This document shows, piece after piece, positions 20,839-32,000 of a DNA stretch of 64,000 nt. The translations under genes and the position numbers were made by a program. The notes beneath the pieces are model-generated. The model saw nothing but the letters and a program-made list of their open reading frames with translations. It was not told where the DNA came from and made no database searches. This DNA comes from Sphaerulina vaccinii (Eukaryota > Ascomycota > Dothideomycetes > Mycosphaerellales > Mycosphaerellaceae), in NCBI GenBank assembly GCA_022570795.1, contig JAKUDP010000006.1, positions 868,001-932,000 of the forward strand, read 5' to 3'. Each line of letters starts with the position of its first letter. Positions within the stretch are counted from its first letter, which is position 1.

Positions 20839-22908
20839 TCACAACTCCGAGTCCTGGTCAATCCTGGCGCCCTGTTTTCGCAGCACCATGTGACCATCCT
20901 CATCCTTAAGCAAGCCAACATTGATCCTTTTAGCTGCTTCGTCCAGATCGTCCACGTGCTGGGATTCCGAAGGAGTTTCTGAAAGCGAGCCACCATAGAA
21001 CAGCAACGGCAAAGGTGATATTTTCCACGTGCGGACATCACGAGCCAAGGCGCCAGTACTCCATATTACACCTGTGAAGAACACCAAAGTCAACGCGGCG
21101 ATAACAGTCGGAAAGGCTAGCCAGCCCCATCGAACTCCCAGGCATGTCTTTATGGTGTATGCTGATCCTGTTGCAGGTGTACTGGATTTGAAGAGATCAT
21201 AGGCGCTGATCTCGGGTTCGATTCCCACGCCGCTGTGCCGCGAATTGTTCCCATTTAGTCGGATGTGGTTGGTAAGTGCTAGGCTGAGATTCTCGAAAAC
21301 ATCTTGTGTTCGCTCAAAACTGATTTGTCCGGCATTATAGATCGTGAGCAGCAATTGGGGACCTGCGAATGCCGCGATGTTACCCGATTCAGGAACGACG
21401 CCAGTAACATTGCCGGCGAAAGCACTGCTGCCCATATACTGTCTCAGGCCGTTCTCGAAGAATGCGTCGATTCCATAGAGACATTGGCGATTCAGTAGAT
21501 CCTGCTCCATTTCTCCTAGGTCAAGTGGCAGATTTGTTCGATTAACGTATAGTTCACCTGGAGGTCCTGAGTACGGCAGCCATGGGCTATCATCATCCAA
21601 CGTGTAATTCAGGGCGCGGAGTCCTGATGATTGCTTCTCTGTCAGGCATGACTTGTTGATCGCCGAACTCGCCATACTGCCGTCGGCCCATGCTCCGTAC
21701 CCAAAAGGGTATCCCCACGTATTTGTAACGGCCTCTTGAAATATTCCATTGGTTACGCTGGCAGAATAATTCCTGATACAAGGAGAAAGATTGCATGTGG
21801 CTGCAGCATAGCCTTGACATGCCCATGTTCGGTTGTTGCTACAGTCTGCCAGAGTTGGATCATCAGATTTGGTCAACTTGGGTGGCCCTATCATGATCAT
21901 GAAGCTGCCGTTCGCGTAGCCAGCTCTAAGAAAGTTTTCACTACCCGAATAGGGCCCTGAGTAATACAGACTCAGTCCTCCAGGAATCCAGCTTGATGTG
22001 CCGGGAATAAAGCTCGACGTGATTGAGTCGGTCTCAACAAATTGCGTAAGAGCGGATATGTCATCGCAGTTGCCGCAAAAGGCCACAGATGTGTATGGTG
22101 CGAAAGTGCAATTTCCAGAGCTGCACTCTGCTCCCACGGAACCGGGACTGTAGATCCCAGAATTGAGAGCAGTTTGTCCATCAAGGCTGAGGGCATTGGT
22201 CAACGCTCCGTTGTGTGATCCTTGGCCGAAGAAAACAGATGCCCTCGGAATGCTCGCAACCTGTTCAGCCTGCTGTATCTGCACTGGGCACTGCTCGTAC
22301 TGAAGCACCAATTGGGTCAAAGGTCCAACTGCAAGTGCAACGATGATCAGCGTGCAGCCTAGCCATTGCCATGTAATAGGCATAGGCAGCCGCCACAGCA
22401 ACTGCAGAGATCCTATAGGTCCACGATCAGCACTGTCGTGTAGAACCAGATCGTGTAAAGGGACGCCTCCGCCTCTGTTAAACCAGCGCCATTTCAATTG
22501 TGCAAGACCCTCTGCCAACAGGAATGTCGCAGCTAGCCTCAAAACGACAGAGTAGATGGAAAGAAGGGCACTGATCGTTATGTATCGTGGCCATTCAGGT
22601 AGAGACTTCCCCTCATAGGGCGCCAGAGTCGCGTATGATGCAATTACAGCTCCACACAGGAGGACGACAGCGACGACCTCCTGCCACCAAAGGGCTATGC
22701 TTGCTCTTGTGCGACTCTTAGTAGATTTTGACTGCTCACGTTTCGAAGTTCCCGACATCAGCAGGCTCTCAGTGGGCTCTGTTTTCGGTGCGTTCCGCTC
22801 GGACTCTTGTGATTCCTGGTCAACTTCATGGTGTTGTCGTGGTTCGGCAGGTACTGCTACGGGCTTTCTTGCTGGCCGGCGACCTGGGACTTGTTCGTTG
22901 ACAGACAT
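20839..22908 (-). CDS. DUF3176 family fungal membrane protein
   Basis: Single exon, 689 aa. The cytoplasmic N-terminus is charged and disordered (residues 1-70). Three membrane spans follow at about 78-96 (VVAVVLLCGAVIASYATLA), 109-133 and 182-203, then a long Cys- and Asn-rich extracytoplasmic region with many N-glycosylation sequons (CSSGNCTFAPYTSVAFCGNC). A last span lies near residue 590 (LAFPTVIAALTLVFFTGVIW), followed by a short cytoplasmic tail. The CSSGNCT(F/W)xxYxSL(A/G)xC-type motif and the topology are those of DUF3176 proteins, which are common and functionally uncharacterised in Pezizomycotina. The frame is clean and the ATG at 22908 is clear. Its 3' end lies 200 bp from the DUF2235-GTPase gene (convergent). 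Confidence 0.85.
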   Translation of the reverse strand: MSVNEQVPGRRPARKPVAVPAEPRQHHEVDQESQESERNAPKTEPTESLLMSGTSKREQSKSTKSRTRASIALWWQEVVAVVLLCGAVIASYATLAPYEGKSLPEWPRYITISALLSIYSVVLRLAATFLLAEGLAQLKWRWFNRGGGVPLHDLVLHDSADRGPIGSLQLLWRLPMPITWQWLGCTLIIVALAVGPLTQLVLQYEQCPVQIQQAEQVASIPRASVFFGQGSHNGALTNALSLDGQTALNSGIYSPGSVGAECSSGNCTFAPYTSVAFCGNCDDISALTQFVETDSITSSFIPGTSSWIPGGLSLYYSGPYSGSENFLRAGYANGSFMIMIGPPKLTKSDDPTLADCSNNRTWACQGYAAATCNLSPCIRNYSASVTNGIFQEAVTNTWGYPFGYGAWADGSMASSAINKSCLTEKQSSGLRALNYTLDDDSPWLPYSGPPGELYVNRTNLPLDLGEMEQDLLNRQCLYGIDAFFENGLRQYMGSSAFAGNVTGVVPESGNIAAFAGPQLLLTIYNAGQISFERTQDVFENLSLALTNHIRLNGNNSRHSGVGIEPEISAYDLFKSSTPATGSAYTIKTCLGVRWGWLAFPTVIAALTLVFFTGVIWSTGALARDVRTWKISPLPLLFYGGSLSETPSESQHVDDLDEAAKRINVGLLKDEDGHMVLRKQGARIDQDSEL

Positions 22909-23897
22909 TACCAGGTAGAGAGTCCTAGAATCCCATCAGTGAGCAAGAATGGAAAGGCAGAGGGGTGAAAGGAAGCAGTGTGACTACACAGCCTTATTTG
23001 CATCAGCTTGTTCTACGCATTACGCGCAGCCTTGCGCTCGCCATCGCCTAATGGCCACGGCACATGGGTCCAAGACCGAATGCTCGCATGAGGCTGCCAT
23101 AGTACTGGATCAGGCAGGAGGTACTCAGGTACTCAAAGCACGGAACTGATAAGCTTTTGAGAGGCCATCGAAGCTCGAGCATAAGCTTCGAACAAGCCTA
23201 ATCATGGAATGGCTGAGGCATGTTGTCCATATACCAGATTTCTCCGAATAGTACGGCTCTTGAGATATGGCCTCCGGTTGGTGAGATGCAGAAATTTCGT
23301 AGGGTACTCGGTGGCCGAGTCCTCTTGACATGCGCAGTGTCGGTGTGAGGCTCCCACGCGGCACAACCCAGCTGTATGTCTGCATCACCCAACGAGGAAT
23401 CGGGATGCAGCGACATGCTGATCAGGCTGCGGTGGCGCACAAGGCCGAAGTACAGCATTCGTGATGCCAGACGAACAAATTTGATGTAAGTGTCGCGTGG
23501 AATGATTCTTGTAGATGGAGCAAGCGTGGTGGTGTGATGTCCATTGCGAGCCTCAGGCAAGCACATTCGACTTCACTTTGACCAAAGACAACAATTCTAC
23601 AGCAGGAAATCGATAACAACGACATTCACAATGAGACAGAAGGATCCGGCTTAGTAGCGCCGAGGGCTGCATGCACCTCGCCACCACCGCGTAGCATTAC
23701 GTGTGCATCTCAATGATGGTGACATCGATAGGTCATCCAAATCGTATATGCAGATATCAGATCTCCGATAGGGAGAGATGCTACAACAGTGAGGCTGAGA
23801 GTCTCCATCAGAGTCGTACTGTTCTGAAGTCAGCCTGCTCGAAAGTCCCCAACTCACGCCACGATTCTGAGCTATCGTTGATATTGAAATCGCACTG
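22909..23897. other. Intergenic region between divergent genes
   Basis: About 990 bp between the DUF3176 gene (-) and the cysteine-rich protein gene (+). Only short overlapping frames on both strands, no domain or splice pattern. It contains both promoters. Confidence 0.5.
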
Positions 23898-24929
23898 ATG
23901 GAGCAGAAATCTTTAGCTCTACTATTCTGCTTTCTGCCATGTGTGATTGGCTTCGCGAAGCACACTGCGATGTCCACGAACTTTGCAGAAGATGTGTCAA
24001 AGTCGCAGAACCAGCTGCCAAGGGCAACGCCGCCGCCGGCACAAAGATATCTTGCCAGGCGAAGCTCAGGTCCAACGTGCGGATATGTCCGAGGTGTGCT
24101 CGGTATGTCGTGAACAAGTCATGGGTCACTGTCCGCAACATTCTGATGCTTCACAGGTATGCCTGTACAATGCGCAGAGAATGAAGAGTGTGCTTACCTT
24201 GACGATACCTCGGATGATCGTTTCTTGCTGTTTGGATGCTGTCCTACGACTTCCGTGGTAAACACTGCTTCGGGCGCAAACAGCACAGTGGATGATGATC
24301 AAGGATGCGACTTCGTTACTACGTGCCTGGATTCCACCCAATTGAGTGAGAGCCGATGTAGGACTAGCTCAATTACAAGCGTGCTAACGTGATGCGTATC
24401 ACTTACTTCGAAAGAGCGACAAACAACATGAAGAATTACAGCACTGACTGTTCCGTGAAGCTCTGATCCTAATCTTCCTTTCTGCCAGCACCTCTACTTT
24501 TCTATTTCTGGGGAGGACCGTGTGTCCTGGGCCTGCGACTCGACGCGCTCGACTGTGGCTGGAAGCACAGTCTTATCCAACTGGACTACAACTGCTGTGC
24601 AACCTCAATCAAGCGAAACACCTGTCTCCTCTGCTCAGAGTGGAACATGTGATCGTGCGGCGGATTGGTCTCTGTCTGGCCTTTGCTATAGCGAATACCC
24701 ATACAGGTATACGCCGCAGACGTGTGGTAGACTGTTCACGAGCTACAACGTCAGTACAATTAGTGCAACAAGCCTACCACAGACGTTGGCACCAAGCCCT
24801 GCGTCAGAGACAGGATCGGGACAGACCTCCAGCTCAGTCACATCTGGCGCCTCTGACCGCGGATTGTTATGTCGTCCGGTACCAGTTGACATTCTGACAG
24901 TGGTCATCGGTCTATGGTTCCTCTTGTAG
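23898..24929 (+). CDS. Cysteine-rich secreted protein, probably GPI-anchored
   Basis: Three exons (23898-24093, 24157-24380, 24489-24929; 286 aa). Intron 1 is well supported (GTGTGC...TTCACAG, branch CTGATG). Intron 2 (24381-24488) is less certain because its donor GTGCTA is weak, but it removes the in-frame stop and keeps the frame. A signal peptide is seen at residues 1-20 (LALLFCFLPCVIGF). A cysteine-rich region follows: TCGYVRGM, CAENEECAYLDD, LFGCCPTT, DFVTTCLDS. This spacing is familiar from secreted fungal proteins that end in a Ser/Thr-rich stalk. Here the end is a Ser/Thr stalk and a short hydrophobic tail (DILTVVIGLWFLL) with no charged residues after it, which suits GPI attachment. 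Function unknown; wall or host-interface location is inferred. Confidence 0.65.
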
Positions 24930-25338
24930 TTGTGAAGCAGATTCCGACGCAGCTCGGTCTCAATCCAAAGCATTCTTTGGCGTGTTGACCATCGCAAGGG
25001 CAGTTATCACAATTCATCGATGACACATGCTGTACCCATTCTGTAGACTTCCGGAGCTGTACACTGTAACAACAGCATGGTGGTCTCCTGGGAACCAATG
25101 GCAGAGAGGTGCTAGCGGTACCATATGGTCGGGCGTGCGACATAGCAAGAGGCTTCTCAATGTCACTCTCTTGTCACATTTTGTGCCTCGCTGAGACTGT
25201 CGCCATGACGATCAGTGTGCAGATATCAACTTGAGCTGGGTGTCATGTGGCCAGTGACACTACCCCGTATAATGCCTTGGTTCCCCTTGGAACGTCTTTC
25301 TCGAATGCAGTCCTCCAGCGATTAGACCTTACTCCCAT
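24930..25338. other. Intergenic region between convergent genes
   Basis: 3' flanks of the cysteine-rich protein gene (+) and ADE8 (-). Nothing else is seen. Confidence 0.5.
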
Positions 25339-26016
25339 TCAGCTCCCACCCCTCCCCAAATCAACAACCCTCCTCGTTCCCTCCACAATCAATACATGCT
25401 CCGCTTGATGTATCCTGTCCTGCAAATCTTCCAACTTCTCACATCCAACCATGTCCACTTCCTGCTGTACAATCGGCTCGCCCAAGTCCACCTCCGCAAT
25501 GACATAATGAATCATGATACCAGTCTTCGTTCTCTTCTTCTGCTCAAACTCCTCCCAAGCGCGTTCAATGCACCCCGCTCCAATCAAATCATTATGCAAA
25601 GAAGGATGCAAATTGATGATCTTGACACCCTTCTCCGCAAGCGGATTCAGGAAAGAAGGCGTCAATATCCTCATGAAACCCGCGCAGACCACGATACTCG
25701 GATCATCTTGCAGGATCAGCGGAACGAGAGCTTTGTCGTAAGCATTGCGCACCGGCGAGCTTTGTATGGGCTGAGAAGGATCTTCTTCAGGGTATTGCTT
25801 CTTGTGAAGTACCCATGAGTGACAAGTCGTTGGTATGCTCGCCTTTTGCCCGCGTTCGAGGCCTTTTGCTGATTTGCGGTCGGAAATTACGCGGACGATT
25901 TGGACATTGGGGAGTCTGGGAGTGTTGCTCGCGTCGATGAGGGCTTGAAGGTTGGTGCCTGAGCCGGAGATGAGGACGGTAATGCGCGTGGGAGGGATGG
26001 TCGAGGTGGATGTCAT
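25339..26016 (-). CDS. ADE8: Phosphoribosylglycinamide formyltransferase (GAR transformylase)
   Basis: Transfers the formyl group from 10-formyl-tetrahydrofolate to GAR, step three of de novo purine synthesis, in the cytosol. Single exon, 225 aa, the usual length for the monofunctional fungal enzyme. Visible motifs: phosphate-binding GSGTNLQAL at 18-26; catalytic Asn135 and His137 in INLHPSLH; catalytic Asp177 in AEVDLGEPI, matching N106/H108/D144 of E. coli PurN in order and spacing. The ATG at 26016 is the only sensible start. It is divergent from the small membrane protein gene at 26357, with 340 bp between. Confidence 0.95.
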   Translation of the reverse strand: MTSTSTIPPTRITVLISGSGTNLQALIDASNTPRLPNVQIVRVISDRKSAKGLERGQKASIPTTCHSWVLHKKQYPEEDPSQPIQSSPVRNAYDKALVPLILQDDPSIVVCAGFMRILTPSFLNPLAEKGVKIINLHPSLHNDLIGAGCIERAWEEFEQKKRTKTGIMIHYVIAEVDLGEPIVQQEVDMVGCEKLEDLQDRIHQAEHVLIVEGTRRVVDLGRGGS

Positions 26017-26356
26017 TGTTGCGGAAAGTGCTGTCGTGTTGTATTCACTTGAGTGGAGCTATGTCTGTCGTTCCTTCCTCTCCAAAAAAGATTTGCATGT
26101 GAACATGGATTCTCCTCACCAATGACGGAGAGATCTCCGCGTGATCTCTTGGCGAGATTAAGCTCTGAGATTCTGCAGGGGTACGTCTGGGCTACGAGTG
26201 TATGACGATGTGGATGATCTTCTTTGTTATGAGTTTCTCACTCGAACTTGTGCTTGCTGCTTGTACCTACAAAACTTACCCAGATAAGAAATTGCTTTTG
26301 ATCAATCGATAAGAGCCAAGGAATACTCGAATCCATACCCCATACTACCAAACATC
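26017..26356. other. Divergent promoter, ADE8 and small membrane protein
   Basis: 340 bp with no ORF of note, between two divergent ATGs. No clear TATA box. Confidence 0.45.
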
Positions 26357-26835
26357 ATGTCGAAAGGATTCTTCACAGGGCCTAACATCGCCGCTGGCGC
26401 GGCTCTGACTGGAGCTGTCGTCTACTTCGCATCGAGAGGGAACATGTATGCAACCAGATTGAGGCCGGAGGCCATCAGAAGCTAATGTACATGCAGGTTC
26501 GAGACACATGGAGCACAGAACGTAGCCAATGCCTACTCGAGAGGAGGTGGAACGAAGACACATGCTGCAGGCGTAGCAACGAAACTAGGTGAGGCAGGTC
26601 AGTCGTCCGGAACATAGCTCCGCTCGTCTTCTCCCTGTCCATTCATATCAGAGACTCATGCATATTCCCAGGGTCAACGGATGAGACAAAGCTACACCAG
26701 CAGGACGCCAAGGGCATTGATACCGAGTACTACAAGGAACACCACGCACAACAGAGAGCCGGAGAGTCTGGTGGAGGTGCGCCGTTTGGCAAGAAGCTCA
26801 ACGAGGCATCCTATGGCCACAAGGAGGGCAAATAG
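26357..26835 (+). CDS. Small one-TM protein of unknown function
   Basis: Three exons: 26357-26445, 26497-26588 (or 26597) and 26672-26835, giving 114 or 117 aa. Intron 1 (GTATGC...ATGCAG) and intron 2 (acceptor TTCCCAG) remove stops and keep frame. Intron 2 has two in-phase donors 9 bp apart (G/GTGAGG and CAG/GTCAGT), so the product may or may not contain Gly-Glu-Ala. The N-terminus (MSKGFFTGPNIAAGAALTGA) forms a hydrophobic segment to about residue 26, followed by a soluble Gly/Ala/His-rich part (GGAPFGKKLNEASYGHKEGK). It looks like a small mitochondrial or ER protein, but I recognise no family. Confidence 0.7.
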
Positions 26836-27321
26836 AGTCGGGAAAGCCAGAGGTGATGTTGATGATTTGATTTCAGCGAAGCAATACTCGGCGCCAGTTC
26901 CGCGGTTGAAAGGCTTTTCAGGGCCACAGATACACTGATGTAAAAGATACAACCAGAGAAACCAGATTAGACGTCTCCGACGATGGCAAGAGGCCTCTCT
27001 CAAGCCGCTAATATGTCGCCAGAATTCCTCGATAGACAGCGTGTCTCCCCGGCGATGGACTCTTATCTCCATCCTACGCCAAGTTTCCGAGACATATCAT
27101 CCAGATTACACGAACCGGGCACTTAGCCACGTCTTCGAATTGCGAGATCCTCCATCGAATCGACTTCTCTGAGATGCGTCTCGCAAGTCAACGCGTGCCT
27201 CATCCATTCGACGGCGATATCACGACTGTAATACAGTCGCAGCGCATTGTCCGCAGAGGTGCATTCGGGATAACCAGTATTGTGATCCTGCATCCGGTTC
27301 CCAGCAACGACGATTCCACGC
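26836..27321. other. Intergenic region between convergent genes
   Basis: 3' flanks of the small one-TM gene (+) and the C2H2 gene (-). Minus-strand frames crossing 26692-27072 are antisense to exon 3 and not supported. Confidence 0.45.
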
Positions 27322-27848
27322 TCAGCCCGCATGATATCGATACGTTTTCTTCTCCATCCACCGAATCAGCTTCTTGATCGCGCCGCCTCTCTTTCCCTGT
27401 CCGCACACTGGATTCCAGACATGCTGAAAGAGACTGCTCAGCAGCGGGAACTCATTCTCGCATGTCGGACATCTGAAAGGCTCTAGATTCTCGATACGGT
27501 ACCCAGTGTCTCTCGCATGCAACGCATCACGATACTCTTTCTGGAGATACTTCTTCCACTGAAAGCACTGCGCTGCCATTCGATTGAGAGATGCGAGGTT
27601 TTCGCCAGATTTGCATGTTCCGGCTTCAAGATGGAGGATCATGCCGGGAAAGGTGGTGAACTTTCGGGTGCAACAGAGGCAGCGGATAGTGGCTGGCAGA
27701 TGGGTGAGTTTGTGCTGAATACAGACATTGTCAGTCGGTGATCGAGCGTTGGCAAACTCGTTCTTACGTTGCGCAGTGCATTCTGGTCCTTGAAAGAGCG
27801 AGGACACTCGTCACAGTCTACACTTGAAGGAAGCCTGATACCGCCCAT
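27322..27848 (-). CDS. C2H2-type zinc finger protein (5' end uncertain)
   Basis: Exons 27848-27768 and 27714-27322, intron 27715-27767 (minus GTAAGA...ATTCAG, branch CTGAC), 157 aa from the ATG at 27848. Three finger-like units: CDECPRSFKDQNALRNHKLTH (the intron falls before HK), CLCCTRKFTTFPGMILHLEAGTC, and CPTCENEFPLLSSLFQHVWNPVC. The HLEAGTC form and the spacing match a common Pezizomycotina family of multi-finger proteins whose role is unknown. The frame stays open for 20 codons upstream (GSEDFFHLDPASGYSLPKDN) to an AG after which the frame closes, so an upstream coding exon is likely but I could not place it. The gene may extend to about 27905 or beyond. Confidence 0.65.
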
Positions 27849-28681
27849 ATTGTCCTTGGGTAGCGAATAGCCTGAGGCCGGATCAAGGTGGAAGAAGTCC
27901 TCCGACCCGTGGGTCTAGTCTTAGGAGTCAGTCAGTGCATACTGTGTGTATGTGACTGATCGCAAACGATGAAGTCGGTCGCATGGCAAACGTCCACAGG
28001 GTTCTGCTGGCATTAGGTGCAGGCCTGGCGAACTCAAACGAGCCTGGTACGCGGCACGATGCCGTAGCGAGCAAACGCCTCACCTGGTGCGCTCACGACT
28101 TGTTCAAGTCGTTTGATGATGGTATGGGCGACATTGTCGTAGAGTGGGAGATAGCTGAAGCGCGCGAAGAAGGAACGATGCCGGAGTGGAGTCCGCGATT
28201 GGCCAACGGAGGAGGATGAGATGATCACGAACACTTTCTCTCACCTCCACCACGTCAAACAGGCAATGAGTCCATCTACTAGCAAGGCCGTCATGATCTG
28301 GCCAGCCAGGACAAGACTGCCGAGCTTCTGCAAGAGGCGTCAACAGCCATCCGATTCAGCTCGGCCACTTCAATGAGTTCAACAAATGATGATGTGAGAC
28401 GAAACATGTCCAAAGACGCGGGATAACAAGCCGACTGGAGTCTGTTACCTGCGAGACTAAGCGTCGGAGTGACTTAAGAAGTGATCTCCAAGATTCCGAG
28501 ATGGGAACTACGATGTCTCTCCGGTAGTATGCGAACAGCGAGCAACGAACAACGAGTGCCACCAGATCCTGCTAAATATTCCAGAAGGATTTCGATATAT
28601 ATATATGGACCTCTGACGAGACATGGAAGCAAAGATTGAAAACCACAGCACAGCACGGCTCTCCGTCCCAGACACTACCTT
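27849..28681. other. Region between the C2H2 gene and the small secreted protein
   Basis: About 830 bp. Its left part may contain a missing first exon of the minus-strand C2H2 gene. Its right end is the promoter of the secreted protein at 28682. A 78-codon plus frame at 27983-28219 has no support. Confidence 0.4.
28596..28606 (+). promoter_or_regulatory. TATA box of the small secreted protein gene
   Basis: Eleven bases of alternating TA (TATATATATAT), ending 75 bp before the ATG at 28682. Distance and strand are right for a strong core promoter. Confidence 0.55.
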
Positions 28682-29006
28682 ATGATGCAGCTCTTCACTC
28701 TCTTCACGGCTTCAGCTCTACTCGCAGTCACTGCCAAAGCAGCCTACTGCAACCGCGGAACAGCAGGCGATGGATCTTGCGAGGCAGAGGGCATGCACAC
28801 TTTCTGCGTAAAGAGCCCCTATCGAATACCTACCGATACCTTCTGACATTGTCTTCTAGTGCATGGCATGGAAACATAAGGACTATCAGCATGTGAAGGC
28901 CACCTATGGCCCATCGAGAAGCCCCACTAGATCGTGGTATTGCGAAGATCTCGTGCAAGGCGCAACGAATGGAATCAGAGAAGGTGATATAACTTGTGCC
29001 TATTGA
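28682..29006 (+). CDS. Small secreted cysteine-rich protein, effector candidate
   Basis: Two exons, 28682-28807 and 28860-29006, encode 90 aa. The intron (28808-28859, GTAAAG...CTTCTAG, branch TTCTGAC) is phase 0. A signal peptide is clear at residues 1-20 (MMQLFTLFTASALLAVTAKA). The mature part (~70 aa) has six cysteines (23, 33, 42, 43, 70, 88), enough for three disulphides, with a CC pair made exactly at the splice junction. No family is recognised. Size, signal peptide, six Cys and a nearby tandem repeat fit the usual profile of a candidate effector or antimicrobial peptide; this is inference. A second ATG lies one codon later. Confidence 0.75.
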
Positions 29007-32000
29007 ACTGGCTAGTTAGGTACTGTTTCTGGAGGAAGCTGTACCTTCGGTTTGATAGCACGACTCCTTGGTGAGCTGCTGGGGCCCTGTGAAGCACAAG
29101 GTGTGCTGTATGTACACTTTCAGTAGTAGGTCTTACGCCAAGAAGAACATCACCTAGTGTACCAGAGGTAGAAGCCGTGTGAGAAGCTCGTTGATGACAC
29201 CCGTCAACGACACTTCGCTATTTGCTTCAGGTAATCTGTTGGACGCCAAGACGAGGATCAGCTAGTGGACCAGGTATTGGACCCTAAAGGAAGCTCTTCG
29301 ATGACGCTCATTTAGGATACTTTGCTTCAGGTAATCTGTTGGATGCCAAGACGAGCATCAGCTAGTGGACCAGGTATAGGACCCTATAGGAAGCTACTCG
29401 ATGACACTCGTTCATGATACTTTGCTGTTTCTCAGCATCTGAGGGTTGTCAACCAACAGAGGTTCGAACAGACATGACTATTTGCGGCGGACCCGATCTG
29501 CTCGTATCTCGTGCCACTAGAAGCTTCTCAAGAGCACTGAAACGGAGGCGAGCTTGGACAGCGTCGATTCAGGTCTGTTCGTTGAGGTTCAGGTAGATGT
29601 GCTTGTGCGAATGGAATTGCGGTTGAAAGCACCGGACGCCGCCTCCACTTCCGGGATCGTATCGTAGTTCCCCGGCACATGAAGGAGCGACGTGCAAACA
29701 CCGAGCGGCACGGGCGTAGGAGAACTGTCGTTGCAATATGTGACCAGCGGTAAGAACTTTGTCATTCGTCTGTTATCAAGCTCTGTTCGTTTTCGGCACC
29801 GAAGTTGTAGTGATAGTCGCAAGCGTTTCTATGCTTATTCAGTCCGGTTTGAAGGGTAGATAATCAGTCTCACCTGTATGTACGAGCCCTTCAGCAGTCT
29901 GTTTCGAGCAGCTGCCAAGTTGCAGTGATCACGCGAAGCATCAGAATTGCCTTGCGTCTCGATACAGCTGGTGCTCAAGGCTGATCTGCTCGTCGCTCAT
30001 ATTGAGTTTGCCAAGGAAGTCAACCATATCCCGTAAGATGCAAGTCGTGTTGCTCGTGCTGCCTTCTCATGCTGATCGACAAGTTCGCATAGTTGTGCAA
30101 AGCTGCAACGGGACCATTCAGGTGAGATGCTTGCCGAATCATCTGCACCGGGTCATAGAAAGGATCGTATCACTTTCGAACTCATTGTTGGAGTCGCTGA
30201 ACAGGTCTTGCGGTAGGATGCCATGAGCAATGAGGGAGACCATCCTGTAAAACCTGTCAAACGGGTTCAAGGACCGGGTAAGGCTCTGCAAGCGACAGAT
30301 CTGCCTCGTGATCGCCGACTCACTGCTGATCTCTGCCCAATTCGAGCGGCTGTCTAGCAATGAATGAGAACAACCAGAAGACTGCACCATGACCTTCCTC
30401 ATTCTCTCAAGGACGACCGAACGTCCCCGTAGAGGTCATCTGCAGATCAGGTCTGAGTAGTCTCATCACCGCGCGCACCTAGCAGATAAGAATTGTTGAG
30501 GGCAGTCTTCTTCACTCCACTTGGACCTGCATAGTGGTTCCGCTTGAAACCAGTGCGCCACCGACTCGACCGTGCGTGAACACATTACGTGGGTTGCACG
30601 ATATGAGCTTCAGGCCGCCTTGCTTTGTTTCAGCGGTGTCTTGCGTTACGCTGGAGGTAGTTTTCCGCGCTGCTGCTGAAGTCGTTGTTGTCTCGTGTGT
30701 TGCATATTCGTTCCGCTTGTTTGTCCACAGAACTGATGTTGCTGCACCCCTGGCAGGCGGACTTGCATTGCCGTGCAAATAGACGGACCAATGCACACTG
30801 TCCCGGGATCAGGATTATCGAGCATTTTCCCAGTCGAGGTGGAGCCTGTTGGTCAAATCGCAGGGCACTCCTCGTCCTTGGCTCACGCAGCTTGCTGAAA
30901 GCAGCGTTCATGGCTGAATTAGAGTGCCCCGACAGAGCGTCCAGAGCATCGTGGGCGCCGTATCGTTGGAGCTCTTCCAGTGCAGTGGCTTGGTGGTTGC
31001 AGCGGTAGATCTTCTGGGTGCAGAGAAGCTGTCATTCGAGCTTTCATCGCGGCCGGACTCTACGCGGACTGCCTGACAGCTGTATGTATGCACGCGAGCA
31101 GGAATGCTGAAGCCCTGCTAGCGGAGCAAGGTGGCAATCTCTCACACATGCAACGCACATTGCACTGCATTATTCTAGTGAGGAGGCCAACGCAGAAGTG
31201 AATGGGGGCAGCAGAGAAATTCCTCGCATCGTCTCGCCAAAATACGTTCGCGGAGGCGGAATACGTGAACCCGGCCCAAGAGCATGGTAAAAGCTGCTCG
31301 TCCGATAGCTCTAAAGCCTGCTAGATCGTCGCCGCTGAGCGGGACAGCTCCCATTCGCTCGAGCCTGCGTGTGGCCTGTGGCTGTTTGGAGAGCTGCAAG
31401 ACATCGAGGGGAGAAGTCCTCGTCGTGGCGGAAAGTCTATTAAAAAGTGGATGCCATGTCTGCAATACTGGGAGTGGCAGAATCTGTCAGTCCCTACTGT
31501 TCCACCTCGACTATCTCCAGCATCCCAGCAGTGAGTGACAGGCCTTGTCACAGCTGCCCAAGGCTACACGACGACGTGCAGGTAACGTAGCCGGAGCCAC
31601 AGCATTGGGACTCCTCTCGCGAGCAGATCAGATCAGCACTCCCACTGTGCTGCGGCGACGCGACACAAGCACGCCGCCAGAGATCGTGACAGCCACCAAC
31701 GTCTACTCTGGTCTGCGCTGAAAGAGATTCGGACAGGCCATCGTCGTGGGTAGGCACCATACCCACGCACCGCAGAGGTAGCTTCATGTACGAACCCGGC
31801 ACATGGCCGCTGTGGCCCCATCGAAGACTCGAAATTAACTGGCTCGCAGTCAATCTACACCTAGAGCGTGCAGCTTCGTACGACATAACAATAACAAACT
31901 TGACCTGCTCGCCGCGAGAGCCGCCCACGTCTTGACACGCTGCCCTGCGAGCTGTACATATTCTCCGATGCCCCACTGGCCAGGCGCGCAACAAAAAGAG

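Noticed and set aside
21215..21225. tRNA B-box-like GGTTCGATTCC
   Set aside because: It lies inside the DUF3176 coding sequence, and I could not fold flanking bases into a cloverleaf or find an A-box.
27983..28219. 78-codon plus-strand frame opposite the likely 5' part of the C2H2 gene
   Set aside because: No domain, and the region probably contains an unplaced exon of the minus-strand gene.
29589..30402. Series of short minus-strand frames that could be one decayed gene
   Set aside because: They need at least three frame changes in about 600 bp and show no domain, so the link may be imagined. Noted only as part of the gene-poor block.
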